Shown one piece after another: positions 1-9,887 of a stretch of 64,000 nucleotides of DNA (its first letter is position 1; every line of letters begins with the position of its first letter). The notes beneath the pieces are model-generated. The model made no database searches and had not been told where the DNA came from. It saw nothing but the letters and a program-made list of their open reading frames with translations. Location: the IMG/VR virus record IMGVR_UViG_3300043446_003193, positions 126,001 through 190,000 of that record. One strand, given 5' to 3'. The stretch comes from a virus. Made by a program: the position numbers and the translations under genes.

Positions 1-236
1 AAATAATCCGTAATTGGTGGATATTCCAATTTTCTCCTTCTTTGATAATTCAATGCATTATATTCGGAAATCAATTCTGCTCTTTTTTCTTCAATATCGG
101 ATGGTAATGTTATAATATTGCCATCCATATCTACAAGTTCTCCATTTATATTAGCACCCTTAATACCATATTTTTCATTTAATACTGAAATATCATCAAT
201 ATAATCTATATCTATTATTTTATTTTTATTTATCAT
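1..236 (-). CDS. Partial tail-associated protein with YPPI motif
   Basis: The first 78 residues of a gene that runs off the left edge. It starts at an ATG at 236, 14 bases below the end of the neighbouring fibre gene. The visible protein is acidic and lysine-rich, and ends with a run of charged residues followed by EYPPITDYL. The pattern R..EYPPI.D.LD is common near the start of small proteins that follow tail-fibre genes in T4-like and marine phages; their role is unknown. The position directly after the fibre array fits a tail-associated or fibre-assembly role, but this is inference. The downstream part is outside the window. Confidence 0.75.
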   Translation of the reverse strand, partial: MINKNKIIDIDYIDDISVLNEKYGIKGANINGELVDMDGNIITLPSDIEEKRAELISEYNALNYQRRRKLEYPPITDY

Positions 237-250
237 AATTATTTATTTTT

Positions 251-3200
251 TTATATCCAATATCCCATTATCCATAATCCAATATAATGTGTACCTCCGG
301 AATAACCAGTAGCTAAATTTGCATAAACACTTCCATTACTATTTACATTTATTATACCACTATCCATAAGACCGTAATATTGAACACCATTTGTTGTATT
401 TGCGTTGGATGCATCACCATCATGCCATAATACAAATGATCCATAATCTGATCTAGTAAAAGTGCTTGCTGAATATGGGTATGGTCCTCCTGGTCCTGAC
501 CAAGGATATGGAGTTGTATCAGTTGATGTACCAAATAAAGATACCGCATGATCACCTTGTCCTGCACCACCACTATATCCAGTAATATGATACCAACCCA
601 ATACTTGAAGTGCTTTTACACCAGATGGTAAACCTAATCCGGTTGTTGAAAATGATGTTTGAACATTACCAGTTACCGATGCACACCATCCAATTGATGT
701 TGTTAATACACAATATGTGTGTGCTTTGTAGTTTGCGGTACTAATAATTGGAACCGATGGACAAACAGCATTTGGATGTATTGATAATTTTGCCGTGTTA
801 TTTGTATAGAATACGTGTCTAGAATTTGTTGCATCTCCACTAGAATGATATTGTATATCATAAATTGGTCCAGAAGTAAATCCATGTATAGTTGCTCCAG
901 AATTAAATAAGTAAAGTTTTAATGAACCATCAGTATATCCACTTGAATAATCATTATTAAATCTTAATGCTGATGGTGTTGCTGTATTTACTTGTGCTGC
1001 ATTGTTTCCCGTATCAATTAAAATATTTCTTTTATCTTTAATTCTAAATCTTTCATCAAAAGTAGAACCATTCCACATTGTGAATATCATATCGGAACAG
1101 TTTGATCCTGCAGACCCACCTATATTACAAACTTTAATTTGTGCGTTACCAAGACCTGCACCGGCTGTACTGTTATCTACTCCAAAATCAATTCCGGTTG
1201 AAGTTCCTGCTGTATTACTACAATTTGTTAAAGTTATAGATGCCGCATATCCTCCAGCAGATACTCCATTTATATGTAACGTGCTTTCCGGAGATGCAGT
1301 TCCTAATCCCATTGCTCCTGAACCTTGACAGAAAAATATTACATTATTTCCTAATTCATTTATATAAAGTGGTTTTGAACCATGTGACTGTATCCAAGAA
1401 TAACTACAACAAGATACACCCATTCTCAAAGTTGCTCCAGTTGGTGAACCTAATCTTAACATACCCGTATTAGAGTCTCCAGTATTACCACATATATCTA
1501 ATAAAAACGATGGAGTACACGTTCCAATTCCAATTTTACCATCACCCTTTATAAACATTAAAGGTTTTGATACACCGCAGTTTGGCGTGGTACTTGTTCC
1601 AAAATAGATACCATTGTTAGGATCACTGCCGGAATAATCATATACTGCTATATGCAATGCTTCACCAAATGTTCCCGCAGTTTGACAAGTATATTCTTTA
1701 TATCCTATAAATCCATTTAATCCATTATCAGTAAATGCTATACCTTGCATTGCTCCATATGCCGAACTGCAGGTTCTCATTTCTATAAGTTGGTGATTAT
1801 CACTATCTATTAAAAGTAATGTATTTGCGTTTGGTGCACCTGCTCCATTTGGACAACTTGCATAAATGTGAACTTTTGCTAATGCAGAATTTGTTCCTAT
1901 ACCAATTTTTCCACCATCTCTTTGTAAATATAAATCTCTAACAACTCCAGCAGGTGTATATGATTGGATTACTGCTCCACATGCAGTTTGTCCACCAATT
2001 CTTAATTCTCCCGTTGAACTTCCAATTCTTGTATGCCAAACATCATAATCACAATAAACGTGTAAAATTGAAGTTGGGCAAGCGGTATTAATACCCACAT
2101 TACCATTTGGTAACCAAGATGTCCTTACAGTTCCACCAACATTATCAAAAACATATAAATTATCTGTACTATCATTATTTAATTGTAACCACCATTTAAT
2201 ATTTCCTGCGGTTGAAAATTGAATATTTGCTTCCGTATTTACATTACATGCTCTATCAATACGAATACCACCAACTCCATCTCCGGTTGTAGAATTATAT
2301 ACTGTAAATTGTAAACAAGGTGTTGATGTTCCTATACCAATTTTACCACCAATTATATTATTACCACCAAAACATGCATTACCAGTAGAACAAACTGTTC
2401 CAGAAGATAATATAGATGGTGAACATACTGCGGTAGAACCATATAATGTAGTTCCACTTAAAGTTCCTCCTACAAATGCACCGGCACATGATGTACCAAA
2501 ACAACCTATTGGTGAACATGCAATTGTAGATGCATAATTAGTTGTTCCACTCATTGTACCACCAATAAATGATGTAGCACATGCTGTACCAAAACATCCT
2601 ATTGGTGAACAAGATATAGTTGATGAATATGTTGTTGTACCTGTTATAGTACCAGTTCCTATTAAATTATTTTTAACACAAGTTGTTGTACCATCATCTA
2701 CAATGCAAGAATCTACAATATGAAAACCACTTTGTACTTTCGGAATGATATTTGTACTTAAACGAGTTTCATTGCCCAAATTATTATAAGTTTCTGGACC
2801 AGTGATCATTATTGATGATGTTAGTGCCGCTCCACTTACAATTTGGTGAACAAATATCCATTCATTATCAACAGAATCAAATAATAACGAACCAGAAACT
2901 TGCGGTGATGAACCACTATCAATTGCTGCCAATCCTGAAAATCTACTTGAAGGGTTTACAGAGTTTACTGTTATTAAATTAGTACCAATATTAAGAGTAC
3001 TTTGAGAAATATATTGTATTGATGATGAACCTTGTACTACTAAATTTTGACTAATATATAACGAACCTGTAATTGTTTGGTCGGCTTTATAAATATTTGA
3101 ACCAGTTGTTGCTAAACTTCCTGTCTTATTTTCTAATGAGTTTAATCTTGAAATATTAGATGCTGATACAGTTTCTAATGAATTAATTCTTGAAATATTA

Positions 3201-3643
3201 GATGCCGAAATTGTTTCCAATGAACCTATTCTACTTAAATTTGAAGCAGATATTGTTTCAATAGAATTTAATCTTGCCGAAGTAGAAGATGTAAATGTAT
3301 TGATATTAGTTATAGAAATATCAACACTTGAACTTTTACTCTCTAAACTATTTAATCTTCCAATATTAGAACCAGAAACTGTCTGTAAAGTAGTTAATTG
3401 AGATGAAACGGAAGAACTAAATGGATTAAATGAAGAAGTAAATACAAAAGCAGAAGCGGAATATCCATTTAATGTATTTGAATTGTCCGCAGTACCAGTT
3501 ATAGTAGTACTTCCTAAATTAATACTATTGATTTGTGAAAAGTTTGCAGTTGATCCTGAAAATGAAATAGTTCCGTCTGCAGATGCTGATATCTGTGCTA
3601 CTATATTTCCACAACTGTCTTTAAATCTATATTGTCCTGCCAT
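251..3643 (-). CDS. Cysteine-rich tail fibre protein, 1130 aa
   Basis: Large Ser/Thr/Gly/Asn-rich protein, probably a trimeric tail fibre. Residues about 80-180 carry a four-fold 14-residue repeat of the type SLETISASN(I/L)SRIN, which looks like a trimeric coiled coil. It is followed by TGSLATTGSN and a module (VVQGSSS ... SGLAAIDSGS ... DNEWIFVH) shared with the next upstream fibre. Around residues 330-430 a roughly 29-residue unit containing CSPIGCFGT(A/S)C repeats, and cysteines recur throughout the rest, often next to KIGIGT or NVGIN motifs typical of long fibres. No S74 chaperone is visible at the C-terminus, so trimer folding may depend on disulfides, metal or a separate chaperone (inference). 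The final 150 residues are aromatic- and glycine-rich and may be the tip. Tail-fibre role likely; receptor unknown. Confidence 0.8.
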   Translation of the reverse strand: MAGQYRFKDSCGNIVAQISASADGTISFSGSTANFSQINSINLGSTTITGTADNSNTLNGYSASAFVFTSSFNPFSSSVSSQLTTLQTVSGSNIGRLNSLESKSSSVDISITNINTFTSSTSARLNSIETISASNLSRIGSLETISASNISRINSLETVSASNISRLNSLENKTGSLATTGSNIYKADQTITGSLYISQNLVVQGSSSIQYISQSTLNIGTNLITVNSVNPSSRFSGLAAIDSGSSPQVSGSLLFDSVDNEWIFVHQIVSGAALTSSIMITGPETYNNLGNETRLSTNIIPKVQSGFHIVDSCIVDDGTTTCVKNNLIGTGTITGTTTYSSTISCSPIGCFGTACATSFIGGTMSGTTNYASTIACSPIGCFGTSCAGAFVGGTLSGTTLYGSTAVCSPSILSSGTVCSTGNACFGGNNIIGGKIGIGTSTPCLQFTVYNSTTGDGVGGIRIDRACNVNTEANIQFSTAGNIKWWLQLNNDSTDNLYVFDNVGGTVRTSWLPNGNVGINTACPTSILHVYCDYDVWHTRIGSSTGELRIGGQTACGAVIQSYTPAGVVRDLYLQRDGGKIGIGTNSALAKVHIYASCPNGAGAPNANTLLLIDSDNHQLIEMRTCSSAYGAMQGIAFTDNGLNGFIGYKEYTCQTAGTFGEALHIAVYDYSGSDPNNGIYFGTSTTPNCGVSKPLMFIKGDGKIGIGTCTPSFLLDICGNTGDSNTGMLRLGSPTGATLRMGVSCCSYSWIQSHGSKPLYINELGNNVIFFCQGSGAMGLGTASPESTLHINGVSAGGYAASITLTNCSNTAGTSTGIDFGVDNSTAGAGLGNAQIKVCNIGGSAGSNCSDMIFTMWNGSTFDERFRIKDKRNILIDTGNNAAQVNTATPSALRFNNDYSSGYTDGSLKLYLFNSGATIHGFTSGPIYDIQYHSSGDATNSRHVFYTNNTAKLSIHPNAVCPSVPIISTANYKAHTYCVLTTSIGWCASVTGNVQTSFSTTGLGLPSGVKALQVLGWYHITGYSGGAGQGDHAVSLFGTSTDTTPYPWSGPGGPYPYSASTFTRSDYGSFVLWHDGDASNANTTNGVQYYGLMDSGIINVNSNGSVYANLATGYSGGTHYIGLWIMGYWI
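3120..3290 (-). repeat. 14-residue coiled-coil repeat units in the 1130-aa fibre
   Basis: Four tandem 42-base units encoding SLE(T/N).SASN.SR(I/L) type repeats. They also occur, more loosely, at 5760-5930 in the 845-aa paralogue. Confidence 0.65.
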
Positions 3644-3653
3644 TTATTTTTTA

Positions 3654-6191
3654 TTAATAATTATTACCTGATATTGTTATTTTTCCTGTTAAGCTTTCAA
3701 TTGAGAAAATTCTAACTTCTCCCCATACAAAAGATGATGAACCTAAACTTGAAGAGAAATCTACTTTTACTACACTTCTACATGTACCATCAATTGCAAC
3801 GGTCATTGGTGCATGTGTATTAATAGCACATCCAGAACCACCGGTTATTAGGTTACTATCTGTAATAGATGCTGTTCCTCCAACAAATCTATTAACACCA
3901 TATGTTCTTAAAGAAGTCTGTGTATAAGAATCACTTACACCTTGTAATCTTGAACCATATTCAATCGTAAAAATTAATTCTTGGAAACTATCATTATTAT
4001 CTATTGTAACTAAACAAACAGTTCTTGCAGTACCACTTCCAGTAGTTTTTTCAATATAAAATGGAATTTTATACCATTGTCCACCGGTATGGTAATCATA
4101 TCCTTTTCTTGATAATGAACCACCCGAACATATGGTACAAGCAAAACAAGATATACCGGTACTATCAATACGAAGTCTTTGGCCTCCATCTGCTACAGCT
4201 CCAGTTCCGTATAAAACATCTCCAGCTGTTCCTGCATTTGCTCTTGTATAAAATGTTATACCTTCATTATAATACTGCCTAATAAAACTACCATAATATC
4301 CATTATTCATTTGAACAATAGTATTAGCAATAGCTTGGGATGAGATAGCATTATGTCCTAATACTCCCATTTGTCCACTTGGTGTTGCACTTAAAGAATT
4401 ATAAGAATTAACACAATAAACAGAAGAAAATATTGATGTACTAGCAAATAATACAGGTGTACAAACTTGACAACTAAAACAAGCAATTCCTGTTGCTGCA
4501 AACGTCAATCTAGCTGTATAACAAGTACCTATGGATAGAGGAAACGCGCATCTGGTAGATATAAAGTAATCGTCATTGAATACTTGTATGTCGTTAGCAG
4601 CAAAGTGAGTATATCTATTTGAATCACTTTGACCCACTCCAATACCTGTAGCAGTTCCTCCGGTTATAACTTTTAATATTCCTCCTGCTGTATTTACACC
4701 TGCTCCTGAAGTCATGATATTCATTGCTGGTGCACAAACTTGACAACTAAAACAAGCTATACCTGTACTAGTAATACGCAATCTTTCAGTATTTAAGTAA
4801 GTAGCAAAGCGAATTGTATCTGCTACACCGAATCCTATATTTAATTCATTTCCAGAACCTAAAAAAAGTGTTTGCCCCAATGTTCCATCTGCTCTTTTTA
4901 TGAAAATTCCTTTATCATTTGATAAATTTATATTATCTGTTGTAGTAAGTGTTAATGCGCAAACATTACCAGAAAAACAAGCATTACCGCTTCTATCCAA
5001 TAACATTCTACTTGTATAAGTACCAACTCCATTATTTGTATAAACTTGTAAACCTGTTCCAGTTGATAATGCTACTTTCTCATTATATCCCGTTGTTATT
5101 TCAAAGTTGGTACCAGGACTATTAAGACTAAGTCCTGCTGTTGCTTGATTTGAATATCCCCATTGAATATACCCATCTGTAAACCCACCAACTGAACACC
5201 CTTTTATTGTTATTGATGAAGAATTGGTTGTGTTACCCACAACAAGATTACATGCTATTGTTGTAGTATTACCAAAACATGCGGTTCCTGTACCTATTAA
5301 ATTATTTTTAATACAGGTCGTAGTACCATTATCAAATATACAAGAATCAGTAATATGAAAACTATTAGTTGATTTTGGAATTATATTCGTAGTTAAACGA
5401 GTTTCATTACCGATATTATCGTAAGTTTCGGGACCAGTAATTACGGTAGAAGATGTTACAGCAGTGTTTCCTGCATGAACAAAAATCCATTCATTATCAG
5501 TTGAGTCAAAATAAAGTGAGCCACTCTTTCCCGCTGCACTACCACTATCAATTGCAGATATACCAGCAAATCTAACCGATGGGTTTGCGGTATTTAATAG
5601 GACGGTATTTGTACCAATATTAACCGCCGATGCAGTAATGTTTTGAAGTGAAGAACTACCTTGAACTACTAAGTTATTTTGAATATAAACAGTTCCACTT
5701 ATAATTTGGTCTCCGTTAAATGTGTTACTACCAGTAGTTGCTAATGAACCAGTTTTATTTTCTAACGAATTTAATCTTACAATATTTGAAGCGGATATTG
5801 TTTCAATAGAATTTAATCTTGCAGAAGTAGATGAAGTAAATGCTTCTACACTTCCTAATCTTGCGATGTTTGAAGCAGATATTATTTCAATAGAATTTAA
5901 TCTTGCCGTAGCAGATGCTGTAAATGTATTAGTTCCGGAATTACTTGCAGTAAATGAGTTTAATGAAGAAAGAATACCAACTACTTGTTCACTTCCACTA
6001 ACTAAAGTTGGAACACCTGTTAAGTTTGTATAACTAATAGAACCGGTTAATGCTGATGCAGATACTGCTCCTACAATACTTTGGTCACCTACGAATGTAT
6101 TTGAACCAGTTGTTGTATAAGCTCCTAAATCATTAAATGCATCACCATTTACCGAGAAACTACCAGTAATTATCGCTGAATCTATTCTCAT
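3654..6191 (-). CDS. Cysteine-rich tail fibre paralogue, 845 aa
   Basis: A close relative of the 1130-residue fibre downstream. The first 300 residues have the same order of parts: TTGSNTF..D.. repeats, heptad-like ARLNSIE.ISASNI units, TGSLATTGSN, NNLVVQGSSS, then the AIDSGS and NEWIFVH module. The middle carries three units in which GI(A/S)CF(S/A)C..C recurs, e.g. ACFSCQVCAP, giving clustered cysteines at regular spacing. The C-terminal 150 residues form a different, non-repetitive domain starting near GYDYHTGGQWYKIPFYI, probably the distal or head-like part. No S74 domain. The start ATG overlaps the last base of the upstream gene, indicating co-transcription. Likely a fibre or fibre segment; the cysteine clusters could form disulfides or bind metal (inference). 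Confidence 0.8.
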   Translation of the reverse strand: MRIDSAIITGSFSVNGDAFNDLGAYTTTGSNTFVGDQSIVGAVSASALTGSISYTNLTGVPTLVSGSEQVVGILSSLNSFTASNSGTNTFTASATARLNSIEIISASNIARLGSVEAFTSSTSARLNSIETISASNIVRLNSLENKTGSLATTGSNTFNGDQIISGTVYIQNNLVVQGSSSLQNITASAVNIGTNTVLLNTANPSVRFAGISAIDSGSAAGKSGSLYFDSTDNEWIFVHAGNTAVTSSTVITGPETYDNIGNETRLTTNIIPKSTNSFHITDSCIFDNGTTTCIKNNLIGTGTACFGNTTTIACNLVVGNTTNSSSITIKGCSVGGFTDGYIQWGYSNQATAGLSLNSPGTNFEITTGYNEKVALSTGTGLQVYTNNGVGTYTSRMLLDRSGNACFSGNVCALTLTTTDNINLSNDKGIFIKRADGTLGQTLFLGSGNELNIGFGVADTIRFATYLNTERLRITSTGIACFSCQVCAPAMNIMTSGAGVNTAGGILKVITGGTATGIGVGQSDSNRYTHFAANDIQVFNDDYFISTRCAFPLSIGTCYTARLTFAATGIACFSCQVCTPVLFASTSIFSSVYCVNSYNSLSATPSGQMGVLGHNAISSQAIANTIVQMNNGYYGSFIRQYYNEGITFYTRANAGTAGDVLYGTGAVADGGQRLRIDSTGISCFACTICSGGSLSRKGYDYHTGGQWYKIPFYIEKTTGSGTARTVCLVTIDNNDSFQELIFTIEYGSRLQGVSDSYTQTSLRTYGVNRFVGGTASITDSNLITGGSGCAINTHAPMTVAIDGTCRSVVKVDFSSSLGSSSFVWGEVRIFSIESLTGKITISGNNY

Positions 6192-9100
6192 TATTCTCCT
6201 ATTTTATTTTCTAATTGTTTAACTTTTTCCGATAACTCTTTTACTGCTCCGATTAACAATGCTGTTACTTTTGAGTAATCTAACAACATTACTTCTTCGT
6301 ATGTATTTCCTATAAGTATTTCTTTTTTCGTCACTAATTCTGGTTGAACATCATAAACTTCTTGAGCAATCATACCAATTTGTTTAACTCCTTCGTTGTT
6401 GTATTCACTAACCCAATCAAAAGTATATCCGTTTAATTTCTCTACTTTGTCCAATGAGTTTTCAATCAATTCTAAATTAGTTTTTAAACGATTGTCAGAG
6501 GTTGTATTAAAGTTTTGTGCGTCTACATCACCCGTAACAACCAATGAACCAGTGAACTGATATGAACCATTGCCCATATCGTTTAGTCCGTTCATTATTC
6601 TCGGACCACCTTTAGAAAGTATTGCGTTTCCGGCTGTTGGTATTGCAAAAGTTAAAGTTAAAGTATTTGCATTTGTTGCCTTTATCGTTTGTGGTAATAA
6701 CATTTCATCGTTACTATCATAAACATTTACATTAACATATTTGTAGTTAAGTCCGTGATTAATTGTCCAAGTTGATGCCGATGTTGCTTGGTTATAAAGG
6801 TATCTGTCTCCGGATAAGTTTGAAATACCACCAACGGAAACATGCGCAAATCCATTTTCAGCAGATGCAAATGTAATTGTAAGTTGTGTATTAGAAACTT
6901 TTGTTATTTCATCTGGTATAATTACTTTACCACTATTATCATAAATTGTAACTGATGGATAATCGTATTCTAAATTATGCGTAACTGTCCAAGTTGTACT
7001 CGCTACACTTTGTGAATGTAAATATCTACCACTATCAATGTTTGCATTATCCAATATAAGAGAACCAGTAATAATTAATGAACCAGTGATTATTTCAGTA
7101 CCAATAAATGTATTTGAACCAGTAGTTGCTAATCTACTATATCCAATTAATGTATTTATATCGTTTCCAACTTCTACATATCTTAAATCATATGAAGATG
7201 TTAATTGAGCCGCTCCACTTACAATTCCTGCTGGTTTGTTTTCAATATTATCCCAAGTCGTTTGAGTGATACTTCCACTTAAAACATATCTTGTATCATA
7301 AGAAGATGTAAGTTGAGAAGAACCACTAATCAACCCTAAACCATTTGAAAATATTGAACCAGATACTCCGAAAGAACCAGTAACTTCTGCACCATTACCA
7401 CTCACTCTGAATTTTCTTAACCAAGTACTTCCGTTAAATTCTGCAACATTGAATCCACTACCACCACTATTTCTAGTATCAAATACAAATTCAGAAGAAC
7501 CTCTTTGTCCTAAATCTGCATAATTGTTACCAAACATTTGATAATATGGTCCGTATATTGTAGAACCATCAAACATTCCAAACAATGTATTTGCAGTTGC
7601 ACTATGTACTTGCAATTGTCCATTATTTCCTAAAACAATACTTCCAAGAGTTTTTATAGAACCGGTAAACGAATGTATATCATCTGAACTATCACCAAAT
7701 TTAGTAGAACCACTTTCATATGCTACAAAAGATGTAGTTAATTGTGTTTGTATTTGTTGAGCTACTAAAGTTCCAGTAATTGTTAAACTTCCAGTTATTA
7801 CCTGATTACCATTAAAATTATTTGAACCAGTTGTTGCTAAACTTCCACTTTTAAGTTCTAATGATGTTAATCTATTATTTACAGAAGAACTTAATGCAGT
7901 TATGTTTCCGTTACTTGCACTAAATGATGTTGCAACTGAAGAACTAAAATCTCCGGTAACAGTTGATACACTTGCACTTAAAGAAGTTATATTAGCATTA
8001 CTTGCTGAAATAGAAGTTGCAAAAGCTCCACTTACTGAACTCAATGATGCTGAAACTGAAGAACTTAATGAACTTAATTCCGCATCAGTTGCGTATGTTG
8101 TATTCAAAGAAGAACTCCAACTTTCTAAATTTACAAATCTACTATTTAATGAAGAACTAAATGTAGAATATCCAGTTGTTGAACTTAATGTAATTTGAGA
8201 TGAACCAGAAACTAATGTAGGTTTATTTGCTACATTTGTATAAGAAATATATGATGATGTTTGTGAATTTGATACCGATGCACTCACTATTGATTGCCAA
8301 CTTGCAAATCCATTTTGAACTTGTAAAGTATATCCTTCGTAAGAAGCACTAATAGATGGTAATCCACCACCAACACTTGCTACGACTGTACCAGTTGTTG
8401 GATAAGGGAAATAAATTATAGCTTGTCCACTATCTACGGTTTCAATTCTTGATGGTATAACTACATCTCCAGAAGGTCCAAATACTTCAAATACAGGATA
8501 TTTGTCACCAATATTATGTTGGAATATCCAAGTATCAGATGCAACTGATACTGTTAATCTTTTTGAAGTTCCTTGAGTTGATACACCACCAATACTTGCT
8601 ACTGCATAACCGGTTCTAGCTGATGAAAACACAATATCCATTGAAGAAGTAGTCATTGACTCAATTCTTAATGGCTGTATTACTTGATTATTATTATCAT
8701 AAACGGTTACTACCGGATGTAAATTTTCTAAATTATGTGTGAATGACCAAGTTTGAGCTGCTACCGATTGTGATAATTGTGCAAAGTTTACAGTGTCTAA
8801 TGCAATACCGGTACCAGTATTTGTACCAGTAAATGATATTGATGCTGTTCCACTTGCTAATACAACATTTATTCCAGAACCAGTTTCAAAATTTAATTGT
8901 CCTGCAGTTCCTAAAAATGTACTACCCGTTGCAATTGTTACACCACTTCCCGCTGCAATAATACCATATAATCCACTACCATCTCCACTAAATGCACCAG
9001 TAATTGCAGATGCAGAAACTGTTGATGCTGATATATGTGTAATGTTTAATGAATCAATTGATGTTCCACTTAATTGAGATGAACCAGATATTAATCCATC

Positions 9101-9520
9101 TGGTCTATTTGCAATATTATCCCAAGTTGTTTGTGTTATTGAACCACTTAAAACATATCTTGTATCATAAGAAGAAGTTAATTGAGAAGAACCAGAAACA
9201 ATACCGGATGGTTTATTTGCAATATTATCCCAAGTCGTTTGAGTAATACTTCCAATTAAAACATAACGGAAATCTAATGAAGATGTAACTTGATTTGAAG
9301 AACTTACAACATTTGCTAAATTTGGAGCAATAACATTTCCACTTACAAAAAGAGAACCAGAAATAGTTTGGTCACCAATAAAAGTATTTGAGCCGGTAAT
9401 AAAACCATTGACGTTTCTAGTTTCCCATAAACGAGTAGTCTCATTAAAAAATGGGATATGGTTCTGTTTTGGAGAACTTATATTAACTTCTATGGGTTTT
9501 CTACCTATTAACTTTGACAT
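6191..9520 (-). CDS. Tail fibre with C-terminal S74 chaperone, 1109 aa
   Basis: Modular tail fibre. The N-terminus has two to three near-copies of a unit containing SGSSQLTSSYDTRYVLSGS and TQTTWDNI(A/E)NKP. Two pairs of an approximately 65-residue beta domain (W...HNL...YP.V.VYD....VI.P..I......I.F.....G.A..S.GG) flank the centre, four copies in all. The last 102 residues are a Peptidase_S74 intramolecular chaperone: SDNRLK near residue 1008 (the SDxRxK autocleavage motif, with Ser as predicted nucleophile), then IGMIAQEV and a terminal coiled coil. In this family the chaperone drives trimerisation and cuts itself off. So this is very likely a trimeric fibre or spike matured by autoproteolysis. 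Codon and residue use match its neighbours. Confidence 0.88.
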   Translation of the reverse strand: MSKLIGRKPIEVNISSPKQNHIPFFNETTRLWETRNVNGFITGSNTFIGDQTISGSLFVSGNVIAPNLANVVSSSNQVTSSLDFRYVLIGSITQTTWDNIANKPSGIVSGSSQLTSSYDTRYVLSGSITQTTWDNIANRPDGLISGSSQLSGTSIDSLNITHISASTVSASAITGAFSGDGSGLYGIIAAGSGVTIATGSTFLGTAGQLNFETGSGINVVLASGTASISFTGTNTGTGIALDTVNFAQLSQSVAAQTWSFTHNLENLHPVVTVYDNNNQVIQPLRIESMTTSSMDIVFSSARTGYAVASIGGVSTQGTSKRLTVSVASDTWIFQHNIGDKYPVFEVFGPSGDVVIPSRIETVDSGQAIIYFPYPTTGTVVASVGGGLPSISASYEGYTLQVQNGFASWQSIVSASVSNSQTSSYISYTNVANKPTLVSGSSQITLSSTTGYSTFSSSLNSRFVNLESWSSSLNTTYATDAELSSLSSSVSASLSSVSGAFATSISASNANITSLSASVSTVTGDFSSSVATSFSASNGNITALSSSVNNRLTSLELKSGSLATTGSNNFNGNQVITGSLTITGTLVAQQIQTQLTTSFVAYESGSTKFGDSSDDIHSFTGSIKTLGSIVLGNNGQLQVHSATANTLFGMFDGSTIYGPYYQMFGNNYADLGQRGSSEFVFDTRNSGGSGFNVAEFNGSTWLRKFRVSGNGAEVTGSFGVSGSIFSNGLGLISGSSQLTSSYDTRYVLSGSITQTTWDNIENKPAGIVSGAAQLTSSYDLRYVEVGNDINTLIGYSRLATTGSNTFIGTEIITGSLIITGSLILDNANIDSGRYLHSQSVASTTWTVTHNLEYDYPSVTIYDNSGKVIIPDEITKVSNTQLTITFASAENGFAHVSVGGISNLSGDRYLYNQATSASTWTINHGLNYKYVNVNVYDSNDEMLLPQTIKATNANTLTLTFAIPTAGNAILSKGGPRIMNGLNDMGNGSYQFTGSLVVTGDVDAQNFNTTSDNRLKTNLELIENSLDKVEKLNGYTFDWVSEYNNEGVKQIGMIAQEVYDVQPELVTKKEILIGNTYEEVMLLDYSKVTALLIGAVKELSEKVKQLENKIGE
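6194..6499 (-). other. S74 intramolecular chaperone domain
   Basis: Encodes the last 102 residues of the 1109-aa fibre. Visible landmarks are SDNRLK at the predicted autocleavage site, KLNGYTFDW, IGMIAQEV, and a C-terminal heptad helix ending KELSEKVKQLENKIGE. Cleavage is expected just before the Ser of SDxRxK, by family knowledge. Confidence 0.88.
7180..9300 (-). repeat. Direct DNA repeats in the 1109-aa fibre gene
   Basis: A unit of about 85 bases encoding SGSSQLTSSYDTRYVLSGS and TQTTWDNI occurs near 7240-7330, 9105-9200 and, more diverged, 9225-9300. The first two are nearly identical at DNA level and flank about 1.8 kb, so homologous recombination could delete or swap the centre of the fibre. 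Confidence 0.7.
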
Positions 9521-9529
9521 CTTCTTCTA

Positions 9530-9877
9530 TTAGTTATTTGCGTTTTCAAGAACTGATAATACTACTTCTAATGATCCAGATTGTGTAGTTCTCATAATCA
9601 ATGCGTCATTTCTTTCTAAAATTACTTTACCAGGAAAAGGATTTAATGCTTCTCCAACTGGAATATGTGCGTTGTATATCAAAGATGATAATGCTAAAGA
9701 ACCACTCTTTTGAACTTGAACCGTTACAGTTTGTTCACTACCGGTAACATTCGTTACTGCAGCAGATAAAAGGATTGTAGCTAAGTCTTGGTCTTCCTGA
9801 TATATTGTGTTACTTCCACTTGCTAAAGTTTTAGTAATTACTCTGAATCTATTTAAAGGTAATTGACTAGTTGCCAT
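9530..9877 (-). CDS. Small virion-associated protein, 115 aa
   Basis: Not recognised to family level. A compact beta-rich protein without signal peptide or membrane segment, with a hydrophilic N-terminus (MATSQLPLNRFRVITK). It has no fibre repeats, but its composition (Thr, Ser, Val, Leu; one TGSEQTVTVQVQKSGSL segment) matches structural proteins around it. It sits between two fibre genes with 9-10 base gaps and is surely in the same transcript. A role as a small fibre-attachment or tail-tip component is inference from position only. Confidence 0.7.
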   Translation of the reverse strand: MATSQLPLNRFRVITKTLASGSNTIYQEDQDLATILLSAAVTNVTGSEQTVTVQVQKSGSLALSSLIYNAHIPVGEALNPFPGKVILERNDALIMRTTQSGSLEVVLSVLENANN

Positions 9878-9887
9878 AATTTATTTT

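Noticed and set aside
3087-3097. TATAAATAT inside the 1130-aa fibre gene as another promoter
   Set aside because: It lies in the coding sequence with no gene start close downstream; probably a chance match in AT-rich DNA.
352-3671. Many long open frames antisense or shifted to the fibre genes
   Set aside because: They are rich in His, Leu, Gln and Tyr typical of shadow translation of AT-rich repeats, have no recognisable motif, and lie fully inside well-supported genes.
7180-9300. Tandem fibre repeats as a CRISPR array or diversity-generating element
   Set aside because: Repeats are in-frame coding units of unequal spacing; there are no spacer-like non-coding units, no cas genes and no reverse transcriptase in the window.
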